Shown one piece after another: positions 15,890-23,455 of a stretch of DNA of 64,000 nt. How positions within the stretch are numbered: the stretch's first letter is position 1; the number at the start of each line of letters is the position of its first letter. The stretch spans positions 124,328-188,327 of the forward strand of contig NZ_LMNW01000035.1 in assembly GCF_001423125.1 (NCBI RefSeq), given 5' to 3'. The notes below the pieces were generated by a model. That model searched no databases, had not been told where the DNA came from, and was given only the letters and a program-made list of their open reading frames with translations. Source of the stretch: Duganella sp. Leaf126. GTDB lineage: Bacteria; Pseudomonadota; Gammaproteobacteria; Burkholderiales; Burkholderiaceae_D. The position numbers were made by a program, and so were the translations under genes.

Positions 15890-18034
15890 TTACTGGTCCG
15901 GGTCGGGCGCCTGGTTCAGCTGGTTGAAAAACGCCAGCACATCGGCCGCCTCGCGCGTGCGCTTGAACGATGGCAGGCTCTGCCAGATGCGACGGCCGTA
16001 CGGCTTGGAGATCACGCGCGGATCGCACAGCATCAGCACGCCCTTGTCTTCGACATCGCGGATCAGGCGGCCGGCGCCCTGCTTGAGGTTGATGATCGCC
16101 TCGGGCAGCGTGTGGTGCATGAAGCCGTTCTTGCCCTGCTTTTCCATCACTTCGATGCGGGCGGCCAGCACCGGGTCGTCGGGCGGCGCGAATGGCAGCT
16201 TGTCGATGATCACCAGCGACAAGGCGTCGCCGCGCACGTCCACGCCTTCCCAGAAACTCTGGCTGCCGATCAGCACGCCGTTGCCGGCCTTGCGGAACTG
16301 GTCGAGCAGCTCGGTGCGGCCACGGTCGCCCTGGACGAACAGCGGGAACGGCAGCCCGCGCTTTTCGAACTCGTCGCGCAAGCGCTCGGCCGCGCGTTTC
16401 ACGGCGCGCAAGGTGGTGCACAGCAGGAAGGTCTTGCCGCCTGCCGCTTCGATCACCGGCAGCGCCAGGTCCAGCACGGCGTCGGTGTAGCCCATCGCGT
16501 TGGGGTCGGGCAGCCCTTGCGGTACATACAGAATGCCCTGCTCTGCGTAGTTGAACGGGCTGGGCCAGGTGCGCGACGGCTCGTTGGTCAGCCCCATCTG
16601 CTCCGAGAAATGGCTGAAGTCGTTTTTGACGGCCAGCGTGGCCGACGTGAAGATCCAGCTGCGCGGCGCGCCCTCGCGCTGGCCGGCGAAGATCGGCGCG
16701 ATCGACAGCGGCGTCTTGTGCAGCTGCAGCGACGACGCATACGCTTCCACCCAGTACACGGCTTCTTCGCCCTTGTTCACCTTGGCTTTCGGGTCGAACT
16801 TCCACGCCGCCAGCTTTTCGGCGATCTCGAGGCCGCGCTGGCGGCACTGTTCCAGCGTTTCTGCGCGCATGGCCTGGGTTTCCAGCACGGCCAGCATGCC
16901 GTCCAGTTCATCCTTCAGGTGCTGCAGCGCCGGGAAGAACTCGCTCGACGGCGCGATCTGCGGCAGCGACAGGCGCACGATATCCTGCGGGAAGGTCAGG
17001 CGCAGGTCGCGCGCCGCCTTTTCCACGACCGTCACGGTCTTGCCCCAGTCGGCGCCGTCGCGGGCGTTGGACAGGCCCTCGGCCAGCACGTCGCGGCACA
17101 GTTCCAGCACCTGCGAGGTCGAGAAGGTATCGCCGAAGAACAGCGTGGCCGTATCCGGCAACTGGTGGGCTTCGTCGAAGATGATGGTGTTGGCCGACGG
17201 CAGCAGCTCGGCCACGCCGGAATCCTTCAGTGCCACGTCGGCAAAGAACAGGTGGTGGTTGACCACCACCACGTCCGCCTGCTGGGCTTCCTTGCGCGCC
17301 TTCATCACGAAGCAGTCCTGGTAATACTGGCACTCCTGGCCCATGCAGTTTTCGCGGGTGGACGTGACCAGGTTCCAGACCAGCGCATTCTCGGGCACCT
17401 TGACCAGTTCGGCCTTGTCGCCGGAGCTGGTCATCTTGAGGAAGCGCGAGATTTCACGCAGGTGGCCGACGTCGTCGCGCGAGGTCATGCGGCCGTTTTG
17501 CAGCGTGCGCTCCAGGTGGTAGTGGCACACGTAGTTCGACCGGCCCTTGAGCAGCGCGATCGATACCGGCGCCTTGAGCGCGGCGCGCACGTTCGGGATA
17601 TCGCGCAGGAACAGCTGGTCCTGCAGGTTCTTGGTGCCGGTGGAAACAATGGTCTTGCCGCCCCACAGCAGGGCCGGGACCAGGTAAGCGAAGGTTTTAC
17701 CGGTGCCGGTGCCGGCCTCGGCAATCAATGTGGTCTGGTTGGCGATGGCGTCCGCCACCGCCTTGGCCATCTCGGTCTGCGACCGGCGCGGCCGGAAGTC
17801 GCCCACCGCCGGCCCCAGCGGGCCGCCGGCGCCGAACAGCTGTTCGACTTCGGCATCGTGGACGCCGGGCGCCTGCTCGGGCGTGGCGCCGATCACGGCA
17901 GGGACGCCGGGCGTCGCAGGCGCCTGCGGCGCGAGCGCGCCCGGCGTTCCGGCATCGGCTTCGACCGGACGCTTGAGGATGGGACGGCTGGCCGGCGCGG
18001 GCGCGCCAGCGGGCGTAGGCAGGGCTTCGGTCAA
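15890..18034 (-). CDS. dinG: DinG/YoaA-family ATP-dependent DNA helicase (XPD-like, Fe-S)
   Basis: 714 residues. An Ala/Pro-rich N-terminal extension of about 75 residues precedes the superfamily 2 helicase core. Walker A is GTGTGKT (108-114) and Walker B is DEAH (287-290, FDEAHQLPD). Between them are the four cysteines of the XPD-type [4Fe-4S] cluster (YVCHYH, then CMGQECQYYQDC). C-terminal motifs V and VI are present (GSQSFWEGVDVRGD, INLKQGAGRLIRD). Such helicases unwind 5'-3' and resolve R-loops, D-loops and G-quadruplexes. Whether it is DinG or YoaA in E. coli terms cannot be settled by reading. Confidence 0.9.
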   Translation of the reverse strand: MTEALPTPAGAPAPASRPILKRPVEADAGTPGALAPQAPATPGVPAVIGATPEQAPGVHDAEVEQLFGAGGPLGPAVGDFRPRRSQTEMAKAVADAIANQTTLIAEAGTGTGKTFAYLVPALLWGGKTIVSTGTKNLQDQLFLRDIPNVRAALKAPVSIALLKGRSNYVCHYHLERTLQNGRMTSRDDVGHLREISRFLKMTSSGDKAELVKVPENALVWNLVTSTRENCMGQECQYYQDCFVMKARKEAQQADVVVVNHHLFFADVALKDSGVAELLPSANTIIFDEAHQLPDTATLFFGDTFSTSQVLELCRDVLAEGLSNARDGADWGKTVTVVEKAARDLRLTFPQDIVRLSLPQIAPSSEFFPALQHLKDELDGMLAVLETQAMRAETLEQCRQRGLEIAEKLAAWKFDPKAKVNKGEEAVYWVEAYASSLQLHKTPLSIAPIFAGQREGAPRSWIFTSATLAVKNDFSHFSEQMGLTNEPSRTWPSPFNYAEQGILYVPQGLPDPNAMGYTDAVLDLALPVIEAAGGKTFLLCTTLRAVKRAAERLRDEFEKRGLPFPLFVQGDRGRTELLDQFRKAGNGVLIGSQSFWEGVDVRGDALSLVIIDKLPFAPPDDPVLAARIEVMEKQGKNGFMHHTLPEAIINLKQGAGRLIRDVEDKGVLMLCDPRVISKPYGRRIWQSLPSFKRTREAADVLAFFNQLNQAPDPDQ

Positions 18035-18094
18035 AATGGGCTTCGTTGGGCGCGGGGGGAAAACGCGAAATCGGGGCGCGAGAGGTCAGCCGGC

Positions 18095-18295
18095 TCAGGC
18101 CGGAACATCGGGCACCAGTTGCATTTTCAGCAAAGTAATATGGTCTTTCAGCTGCAGCTTGCGTTTTTTCAGGCGGCGCAATTGCAGCTGGTCGTGGTGA
18201 CCATCCAGCGTCAGCATGTCGATCACGGCGTCCAGGTCGCGGTGTTCGACGTCGAGTTCGATCAGACGACGCTGGATATCTTGTACATCAGTCAT
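18095..18295 (-). CDS. YdcH-family DUF465 small protein
   Basis: 66 residues, almost entirely charged helix: DIQRRLIELDVEHRDLDAVI followed by LQLRRLKKRKLQLKDHI. This is the DUF465/YdcH pattern, in which R/K-x-L-K-K-x-K-L-x-L-K-D near the C-terminus is diagnostic. The molecular function is unknown. It is on the minus strand, 60 nt upstream of the dinG start, and is probably co-transcribed with it. Confidence 0.9.
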   Translation of the reverse strand: MTDVQDIQRRLIELDVEHRDLDAVIDMLTLDGHHDQLQLRRLKKRKLQLKDHITLLKMQLVPDVPA

Positions 18296-18397
18296 GTTTC
18301 TCAGTCGCGGGAAGGTTCACGGAATACGGCACGGTGCGTAGTGTAATCCACGGCGCGCCTGCCAACAACCTTATGCTTGTCGGCAAACCGTGCAGCG

Positions 18398-19111
18398 CTA
18401 GTTTTTGGCGGCGGCTGCCGATGCGGCAGCGGCCGCCGCTGCCGCTTTCTTCTGCTCGTCGGCAGCGCGCGCAGCGGCCTTGGCGCGGCGCTTTTCCAGG
18501 CGCTCGGCAACCTGCTGCTGGCGGCGCGCGGCATCGGCCTGCTTCTTCTCGTAGGCGGCCACGTTGGCGGCGCGCTGGTCGGCTGCGGACGCGGTCCTGG
18601 CCGCGTCGCGGCGCAGGCGCTCGGCGTGCGCGGCCTGGCGTTCGGCCAGGCTTTTGCCGCCCTTGGGCGGCGCCGGCTGCGCCAGTTCCTCCTCGCTGCG
18701 CACCGGCTTGCTGCGCGCCGCCTGCTTCGCTTCACGGCGCGCGAATTCCTCGCCATCCTTGCGCGCGCGCTCGGCCAGGTCGGCGTCGCGCTTGGCAACC
18801 GATGCGGCACGCTTGAAGTGCTCGGCTTCGACTTCCTCGGCGCGCAACTGGGCCAGCGCCAGGCGCCGCTTTTCCTTGGCCTGGTCCAGGCAATTGGTGG
18901 TGAAAAACTTGTCGTAGCAGACCGCTTCTTCGGCTGCGAAGGTGCTGGCAACGGTGGCGCGGTCGCGGGTCACGCGCGCCAGGGTGGCGTCGGCCTGCTC
19001 CACCGACTGGGTCGGCGTGACGACCGGTTCCGGGTCCCTGGAGGCGGCCCGGGCCGCCATCGTCACCAGGCACAGCGCGGCAACCATCATCGATTTCAGT
19101 GTCAGTTTCAT
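18398..19111 (-). CDS. Secreted Ala/Lys/Arg-rich coiled-coil protein of unknown function
   Basis: 237 residues. The N-terminus is a Sec signal peptide (MKLTLKSMMVAALCLVTMAARA, cleavage likely after ARA). The mature part is one long charged helix with coiled-coil character (EEEVEAEHF-type stretches, AERLEKRRAKAAARAADEQ) and ends in an alanine run (AAAAAAAASAAAAKN). Two cysteines lie close together (VCYDKFFTTNCLDQAKE), in a segment resembling uncharacterised Oxalobacteraceae proteins. The low complexity limits confidence in any function. It lies 13 nt downstream of zapE on the same strand and is likely in its transcript. Confidence 0.75.
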   Translation of the reverse strand: MKLTLKSMMVAALCLVTMAARAASRDPEPVVTPTQSVEQADATLARVTRDRATVASTFAAEEAVCYDKFFTTNCLDQAKEKRRLALAQLRAEEVEAEHFKRAASVAKRDADLAERARKDGEEFARREAKQAARSKPVRSEEELAQPAPPKGGKSLAERQAAHAERLRRDAARTASAADQRAANVAAYEKKQADAARRQQQVAERLEKRRAKAAARAADEQKKAAAAAAAASAAAAKN

Positions 19112-19124
19112 AGGCTTCCTGTTG

Positions 19125-20222
19125 CTACGCCAGCGCGCTGGCTGCGGTGCGCTGTTCGCGGTCCATATAGTGCTGCGATTGCATTTCCACGATGCGCGAG
19201 ACGGTGCGGTGGAATTCGTTGGCCAGCGTGCCGGTCGTGTACAACTCTTCCGGCTCGACCTCGGCCGACATCAGCAATTTTACGCCCTGGTCGTAGAACA
19301 CGTCGATCAGCCACGTGAAGCGGCGCGCCTCGGACGACATCGACGCCGACATGCGTGGAATTTCCGACAATATCACGGTGTGGAAGCGGCTGGCGATTTC
19401 CAGGTAATCGTTTTGCGAGCGCGGACCGCCGCACAGCGTATGAAAATCGAACCAGATCAGCGAACCGGTGCGGCGCAGCGCGCGGATCTCGCGCGCCTCG
19501 ATGCGCACCACCGGATCGTCGTCGGCCGATTCTGCCAGGCGCGCATAGGCGTCGCGCAGCGCCTTGTCGGCAGCAGCGCCGAGCGGCGTATAGTACGACT
19601 GCACCTGTTCCAGCGCGCGGCTGCGGTAATCGATGCCGGCGTCGATATTCATCACGTCGAGCTTTTCGTACAGCAGGTCGATGGTGGGCAGGATGCGGTC
19701 ACGGTGCAGGCCGTCCGGATACAGCAGTTGCGGATCGTAGTTGGACGTCATGATGAACGACACGCCGTTGTCGAACAGGGCCTTCAACAGGTTGTACATG
19801 ATCATGGCGTCCGCCACGTCCGAGATGTGGAATTCGTCGAAGCAGATCAGCCGGTATTTCCTGGCCACGCGCTTGGCGACTTCGTCGAGCGGATCGGCCA
19901 CGCCCTTGAGTTCGTCCAGCTGGCGATGGACGCCGCGCATGAATTCGTGGAAGTGCAGGCGGGTCTTGCGCACCACGGGCACGACCGAGTAAAAACTGTC
20001 CATCAGGAAGGATTTGCCGCGCCCCACCCCGCCCCACATGTAGACGCCTTTCGGCACCTGCGGCCGGTTGATCAGGCGCTTGAAGGTGCTCGAGCGCTGG
20101 GCCTTGTAGCGGACCCAGTCGTCATAGCATTGCTGGAGCCGGTCCACGGCGCGGCGCTGGGCGGCATCCGCCTTGAAATCGCGCTCTTGCAGCGCCTTCT
20201 GGTAAAACTCTTCGACGTTCAT
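19125..20222 (-). CDS. zapE: Cell division protein ZapE / AFG1-like ATPase
   Basis: 365 residues from MNVEEFYQKALQERD; an ATG ten codons earlier is less likely because homologues begin here. AFG1/ZapE P-loop ATPase: Walker A MWGGVGRGKSFLMDSFY, Walker B LICFDEFHISDVADAM, sensor-type MTSNYDPQLLYPDGL and the C-terminal family element AEVEPEELYTTG. In E. coli ZapE associates with the Z-ring and destabilises FtsZ polymers under low-oxygen or heat stress. It is separated from lpdA upstream by a terminator. Confidence 0.95.
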   Translation of the reverse strand: MNVEEFYQKALQERDFKADAAQRRAVDRLQQCYDDWVRYKAQRSSTFKRLINRPQVPKGVYMWGGVGRGKSFLMDSFYSVVPVVRKTRLHFHEFMRGVHRQLDELKGVADPLDEVAKRVARKYRLICFDEFHISDVADAMIMYNLLKALFDNGVSFIMTSNYDPQLLYPDGLHRDRILPTIDLLYEKLDVMNIDAGIDYRSRALEQVQSYYTPLGAAADKALRDAYARLAESADDDPVVRIEAREIRALRRTGSLIWFDFHTLCGGPRSQNDYLEIASRFHTVILSEIPRMSASMSSEARRFTWLIDVFYDQGVKLLMSAEVEPEELYTTGTLANEFHRTVSRIVEMQSQHYMDREQRTAASALA

Positions 20223-20250
20223 GGGGTATCTGTTTGTGTGACGGCAGCAC

Positions 20251-20280
20251 AAAAAAATGGGCGGACCGCAGTCCGCCCAC
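20251..20280 (-). terminator. Rho-independent terminator of the odh/lpdA operon
   Basis: On the minus strand the stem GTGGGCGGAC-tgcg-GTCCGCCCA is followed immediately by seven T. It lies 21 nt past the lpdA stop and before zapE. Confidence 0.9.
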
Positions 20281-20300
20281 GCTTCACTTGCTGCGATTGC

Positions 20301-21731
20301 TTAGAAGTTGAGCGTACGCTTGTCGATCGCCAGCGCTGCTTCCTTGGTCGCTTCCGACAGCGACGGGTGCGCGTGGCAGATGCGGGCGATGTCTTCGGCC
20401 GAGGCCTTGAACTCCATCGCCACCACGGCTTCCGAAATCAGCTCGGACGCCATCGGGCCGATGATGTGCACGCCCAGGATTTCGTCGGTGGTTGCGTCCG
20501 CCAGGAACTTGACCATGCCCGAGGTATCGCCCAGCGCACGTGCGCGGCCGTTGGCCAGGAACGGGAAGGTGCCGGCCTTGTAGGCGACGCCGTCGGCTTT
20601 GAGCTGCTGCTCGGTGCGGCCGACCCAGGCGATTTCCGGCGAGGTGTAGATCACCCATGGAATCGTGTTGAAGTTGGTGTGACCGTGCTGGCCGGCGATA
20701 CGCTCGGCCACGGCCACGCCTTCTTCCTCGGCCTTGTGCGCCAGCATCGGACCGCGCACCACGTCACCGACTGCCCACACGCCCGGCAGGTTGGTCTTGC
20801 AGTCGTCGTCGACAGCGATGAAGCCGCGCTCGTCGAGCGCCAGGCCCACCTGGTCGGCGCCCAGGCCGTTGGTGTTCGGGGTGCGGCCGATCGAGACGAT
20901 CAGCTTGTCGAACTCGGCGGTAATGGCTTCGCCGTTGGCGTTTTCGTAGGCCACGGTAACGCTGTTGTCGCCCTTGGTGATGGTGCCGATCTTGCAGCCG
21001 AGGTTGATCTTCAGGCCCTGCTTGGTAAACAGCTTGTTGGCTTCCTTGGCGATCTGCTCGTCCACGGCGCCGAGGAACACCGGCAAGCCTTCGAGCACGG
21101 TCACGTCGGCGCCCAGGCGGCGCCACACGGAACCCATTTCCAGGCCGATCACGCCGGCGCCGATCACGCCCAGCTTGGCCGGCACGCCCTCGATGGCCAG
21201 CGCACCGGTGTTCGACAGGATCAGTTGCTCGTCGAACTCGGCGCCCGGCAGCGCGCGCGCGTTGGAACCGGTAGCGATGATGACCTGCTTGCCGGTGATG
21301 CTGTCAGCGGCCGGACCGGTGATGGTCAGCGGGTAGCCGTCGGCGCCGGCAGCGCCAGCGAATGCCGCGCGGCCGTGGAAGAAGGTCACCTTGTTTTTCT
21401 TGAACAGGTACAGGATGCCGTCGTTGTTCTGCTTGACCACGCCATCTTTGCGCTTGAGCATCTGGCCCAGGTTCAGCGACAGGCCGGCAACGTCGATGCC
21501 GTGTTCCTTGAACGCGTGACCGGCGTGCTCGAAGTGCTCCGACGATTGCAGCAGCGCTTTCGACGGGATGCAACCGACGTTGGTGCAGGTGCCGCCCGGT
21601 GCGGGGCCGCCCTTTTCATTTTCCCAGGCATCGACGCAAGCGACCGAAAAGCCCAGCTGGGCGGCGCGGATGGCGGCGATATAACCGCCAGGACCGGCGC
21701 CGATGACTACTACGTCAAATTGTTTACTCAT
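20301..21731 (-). CDS. lpdA: Dihydrolipoyl dehydrogenase (E3) of the 2-oxoglutarate dehydrogenase complex
   Basis: 476-residue FAD disulfide oxidoreductase that reoxidises dihydrolipoyl groups with NAD. FAD motif VVVIGAGPGGYIAAI at the N-terminus; redox-active Cys49 and Cys54 in GGTCTNVGCIPSKALL (Thr where most E3s have Leu); NAD-binding LGVIGAGVIGLEMGSVW; second FAD element GVWAVGDVV; dimer-interface catalytic His-Glu in CHAHPSLSE. It is the last gene of odhA-odhB-(SHOCT/PspC)-lpdA, so it most likely serves the OGDH complex. The start overlaps the preceding small gene by 8 nt. Confidence 0.96.
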   Translation of the reverse strand: MSKQFDVVVIGAGPGGYIAAIRAAQLGFSVACVDAWENEKGGPAPGGTCTNVGCIPSKALLQSSEHFEHAGHAFKEHGIDVAGLSLNLGQMLKRKDGVVKQNNDGILYLFKKNKVTFFHGRAAFAGAAGADGYPLTITGPAADSITGKQVIIATGSNARALPGAEFDEQLILSNTGALAIEGVPAKLGVIGAGVIGLEMGSVWRRLGADVTVLEGLPVFLGAVDEQIAKEANKLFTKQGLKINLGCKIGTITKGDNSVTVAYENANGEAITAEFDKLIVSIGRTPNTNGLGADQVGLALDERGFIAVDDDCKTNLPGVWAVGDVVRGPMLAHKAEEEGVAVAERIAGQHGHTNFNTIPWVIYTSPEIAWVGRTEQQLKADGVAYKAGTFPFLANGRARALGDTSGMVKFLADATTDEILGVHIIGPMASELISEAVVAMEFKASAEDIARICHAHPSLSEATKEAALAIDKRTLNF

Positions 21732-22059
21732 TTTTATATGTCCAATCAGTTTCTTCTTCTGGAACGAAGATCCACAACACTATGTATATCGCCAGGCCGA
21801 AGCCGAAGGTCAGCACCAGCAGCACCAGCAGCACGCGCCAGATCCACGACTCGATGCCGGAGATGCGGGCCAGGCCGCCGCACACGCCGCCGAGCCAGCG
21901 GTCGTTGCGCGCGCGGCGGAAGCGGCCGACGTGGTCTTCGCGCGGTCGGTGCGCTTCCTGGCTCAGCAGTCGCATCTTGGCTTCAGCGAACTCGTCCGCT
22001 GTGAGGGCGCCGGCCAGGTGCAGCTCGTGCAGGCGCTGGATTTCTTCCGCGATGCTCAT
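21724..22059 (-). CDS. Small SHOCT + PspC-domain membrane protein inside the odh operon
   Basis: 111 residues. Residues 1-35 form a SHOCT-like helix pair (EIQRLHELHLAGALTADEFAEAKMRLL). After a basic linker comes a PspC domain: WLGGVCGGLARISGIESWIWRV, then a membrane segment (VLLVLLVLTFGFGLAIYIVLWIFVP). PspC domains occur in phage-shock regulators and anchor to the inner membrane. SHOCT domains are short oligomerisation modules. The gene lies between odhB and lpdA, with an 8-nt overlap with lpdA, so it is translated with them. A role in tethering or in stress control of the complex is only a guess. Confidence 0.88.
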   Translation of the reverse strand: MSIAEEIQRLHELHLAGALTADEFAEAKMRLLSQEAHRPREDHVGRFRRARNDRWLGGVCGGLARISGIESWIWRVLLVLLVLTFGFGLAIYIVLWIFVPEEETDWTYKNE

Positions 22060-22119
22060 GGTTTCCCTTGGAGTGACCCCGGCATACCGATGCCGGGGTG
22101 AGACTGGCGAATGACCGAA

Positions 22120-23376
22120 TTACAGGTCCAGCAGCAGGCGGGCCGGATCTTCCAGCGCATCCTTCATGGCAACCAGACCCAGCACGGCTTCGCGGCCGTC
22201 GATGATGCGGTGGTCGTAGGACATGGCCAGGTAGTTCATCGGACGGATCACGATCTGGCCGTTTTCGACCACGGCACGGTCTCTGGTCGCGTGCACGCCC
22301 AGGATGGCCGACTGCGGCGGGTTGATGATCGGGGTCGACAGCATGGAACCGAAGGTGCCGCCGTTCGAGATCGAGAAGGTACCGCCGGTCAGGTCGTCCA
22401 GGGTCAGCTTGCCTTCCTTGGCCTTGGCGCCGAATTCACCGATTTTCTTTTCGATCTCGGCGATCGACATCTGGTCGGCGTTGCGCAGGATCGGCACCAC
22501 CAGGCCGCGTGGCGAACCGACGGCGATACCGATGTCGAAGTAGCCGTGGTAGACGATGTCGTTGCCATCGACCGAAGCGTTGAGGATCGGGTATTTTTTC
22601 AGGGCGGCGACGGCGGCCTTGACGAAGAACGACATGAAGCCCAGCTTGACGCCGTGCTCTTTCTCGAACTTGTCCTTGTACTTGGCGCGCAGGTCCATCA
22701 CCGGCGCCATGTTCACTTCGTTGAACGTGGTCAGGATGGCGTTGGTCGATTGCGACTGCAGCAGGCGCTCGGCGATACGGGCGCGCAGGCGGCTCATCGG
22801 CACGCGCTCTTCAGGACGGTCGCCCAGGCTGGCCGGCGAGGCCGACACTTGCGGCAGCGATGCCTTGGCAGCAGGTGCTGCCAGCGGCGCGATGGCCGGG
22901 GTGGCACCTGGTGCGGCAGCGGCCAGGGCGTCGCCCTTGGTCACGCGGCCGTCCTTGCCCGAACCGGCGACGTCGCCAGCGCTCAGACCTTTTTCCGACA
23001 GGATTTTTGCAGCGGCCGGCATCGCGACATCGCCCTTGCTGCCGCCGGTAGCGGCCGGCGCAGCTGCTGCTGGTGCAGGGGCAGGTGCCGGCGCGGCGGC
23101 GGTCGAGGCGGCAGGGGCGGCCGCAGCAGCAGCGCCGTCGGTGTCGATGACGGCGATGACTTCGTCGGCCACCACGGTGGCGCCGTCGTTCTTGATGATC
23201 TTGACCAGCACGCCGGCGGCAGGCGCCGGCAGTTCCAGCACGACCTTGTCGGTTTCGATGTCGATCAGGTTTTCGTCGCGCGCAACGGCGTCGCCGACTT
23301 TTTTATGCCAGGTCAGCATGGTGGCTTCTGCGACCGATTCCGACAGTTGGGGTACTTTAACTTCGATTTGTGCCAT
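22120..23376 (-). CDS. odhB: Dihydrolipoyllysine-residue succinyltransferase (E2 of OGDH)
   Basis: 418 residues (also called sucB). The N-terminal lipoyl domain (1-75) has the lipoylated Lys44 in IETDKVVLELPAP. An Ala/Pro-rich mobile linker, an E1/E3-binding domain (about 120-155, AKILSEKGLSAGDVAGSGKDGRV-type) and the C-terminal acyltransferase follow, ending in the catalytic SYDHRIIDGREAV. It forms the core of the 2-oxoglutarate dehydrogenase complex and transfers succinyl to CoA. It follows odhA by 79 nt and precedes the SHOCT/PspC gene and lpdA. Confidence 0.97.
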   Translation of the reverse strand: MAQIEVKVPQLSESVAEATMLTWHKKVGDAVARDENLIDIETDKVVLELPAPAAGVLVKIIKNDGATVVADEVIAVIDTDGAAAAAAPAASTAAAPAPAPAPAAAAPAATGGSKGDVAMPAAAKILSEKGLSAGDVAGSGKDGRVTKGDALAAAAPGATPAIAPLAAPAAKASLPQVSASPASLGDRPEERVPMSRLRARIAERLLQSQSTNAILTTFNEVNMAPVMDLRAKYKDKFEKEHGVKLGFMSFFVKAAVAALKKYPILNASVDGNDIVYHGYFDIGIAVGSPRGLVVPILRNADQMSIAEIEKKIGEFGAKAKEGKLTLDDLTGGTFSISNGGTFGSMLSTPIINPPQSAILGVHATRDRAVVENGQIVIRPMNYLAMSYDHRIIDGREAVLGLVAMKDALEDPARLLLDL

Positions 23377-23455
23377 GAAAAACTCCGTGTAGTTGTTATT
23401 GCGGCGCCACCGCAGGGCGATCCCGTGCGCGGAGGCGGTCCGTCGGTAAAGTGAA

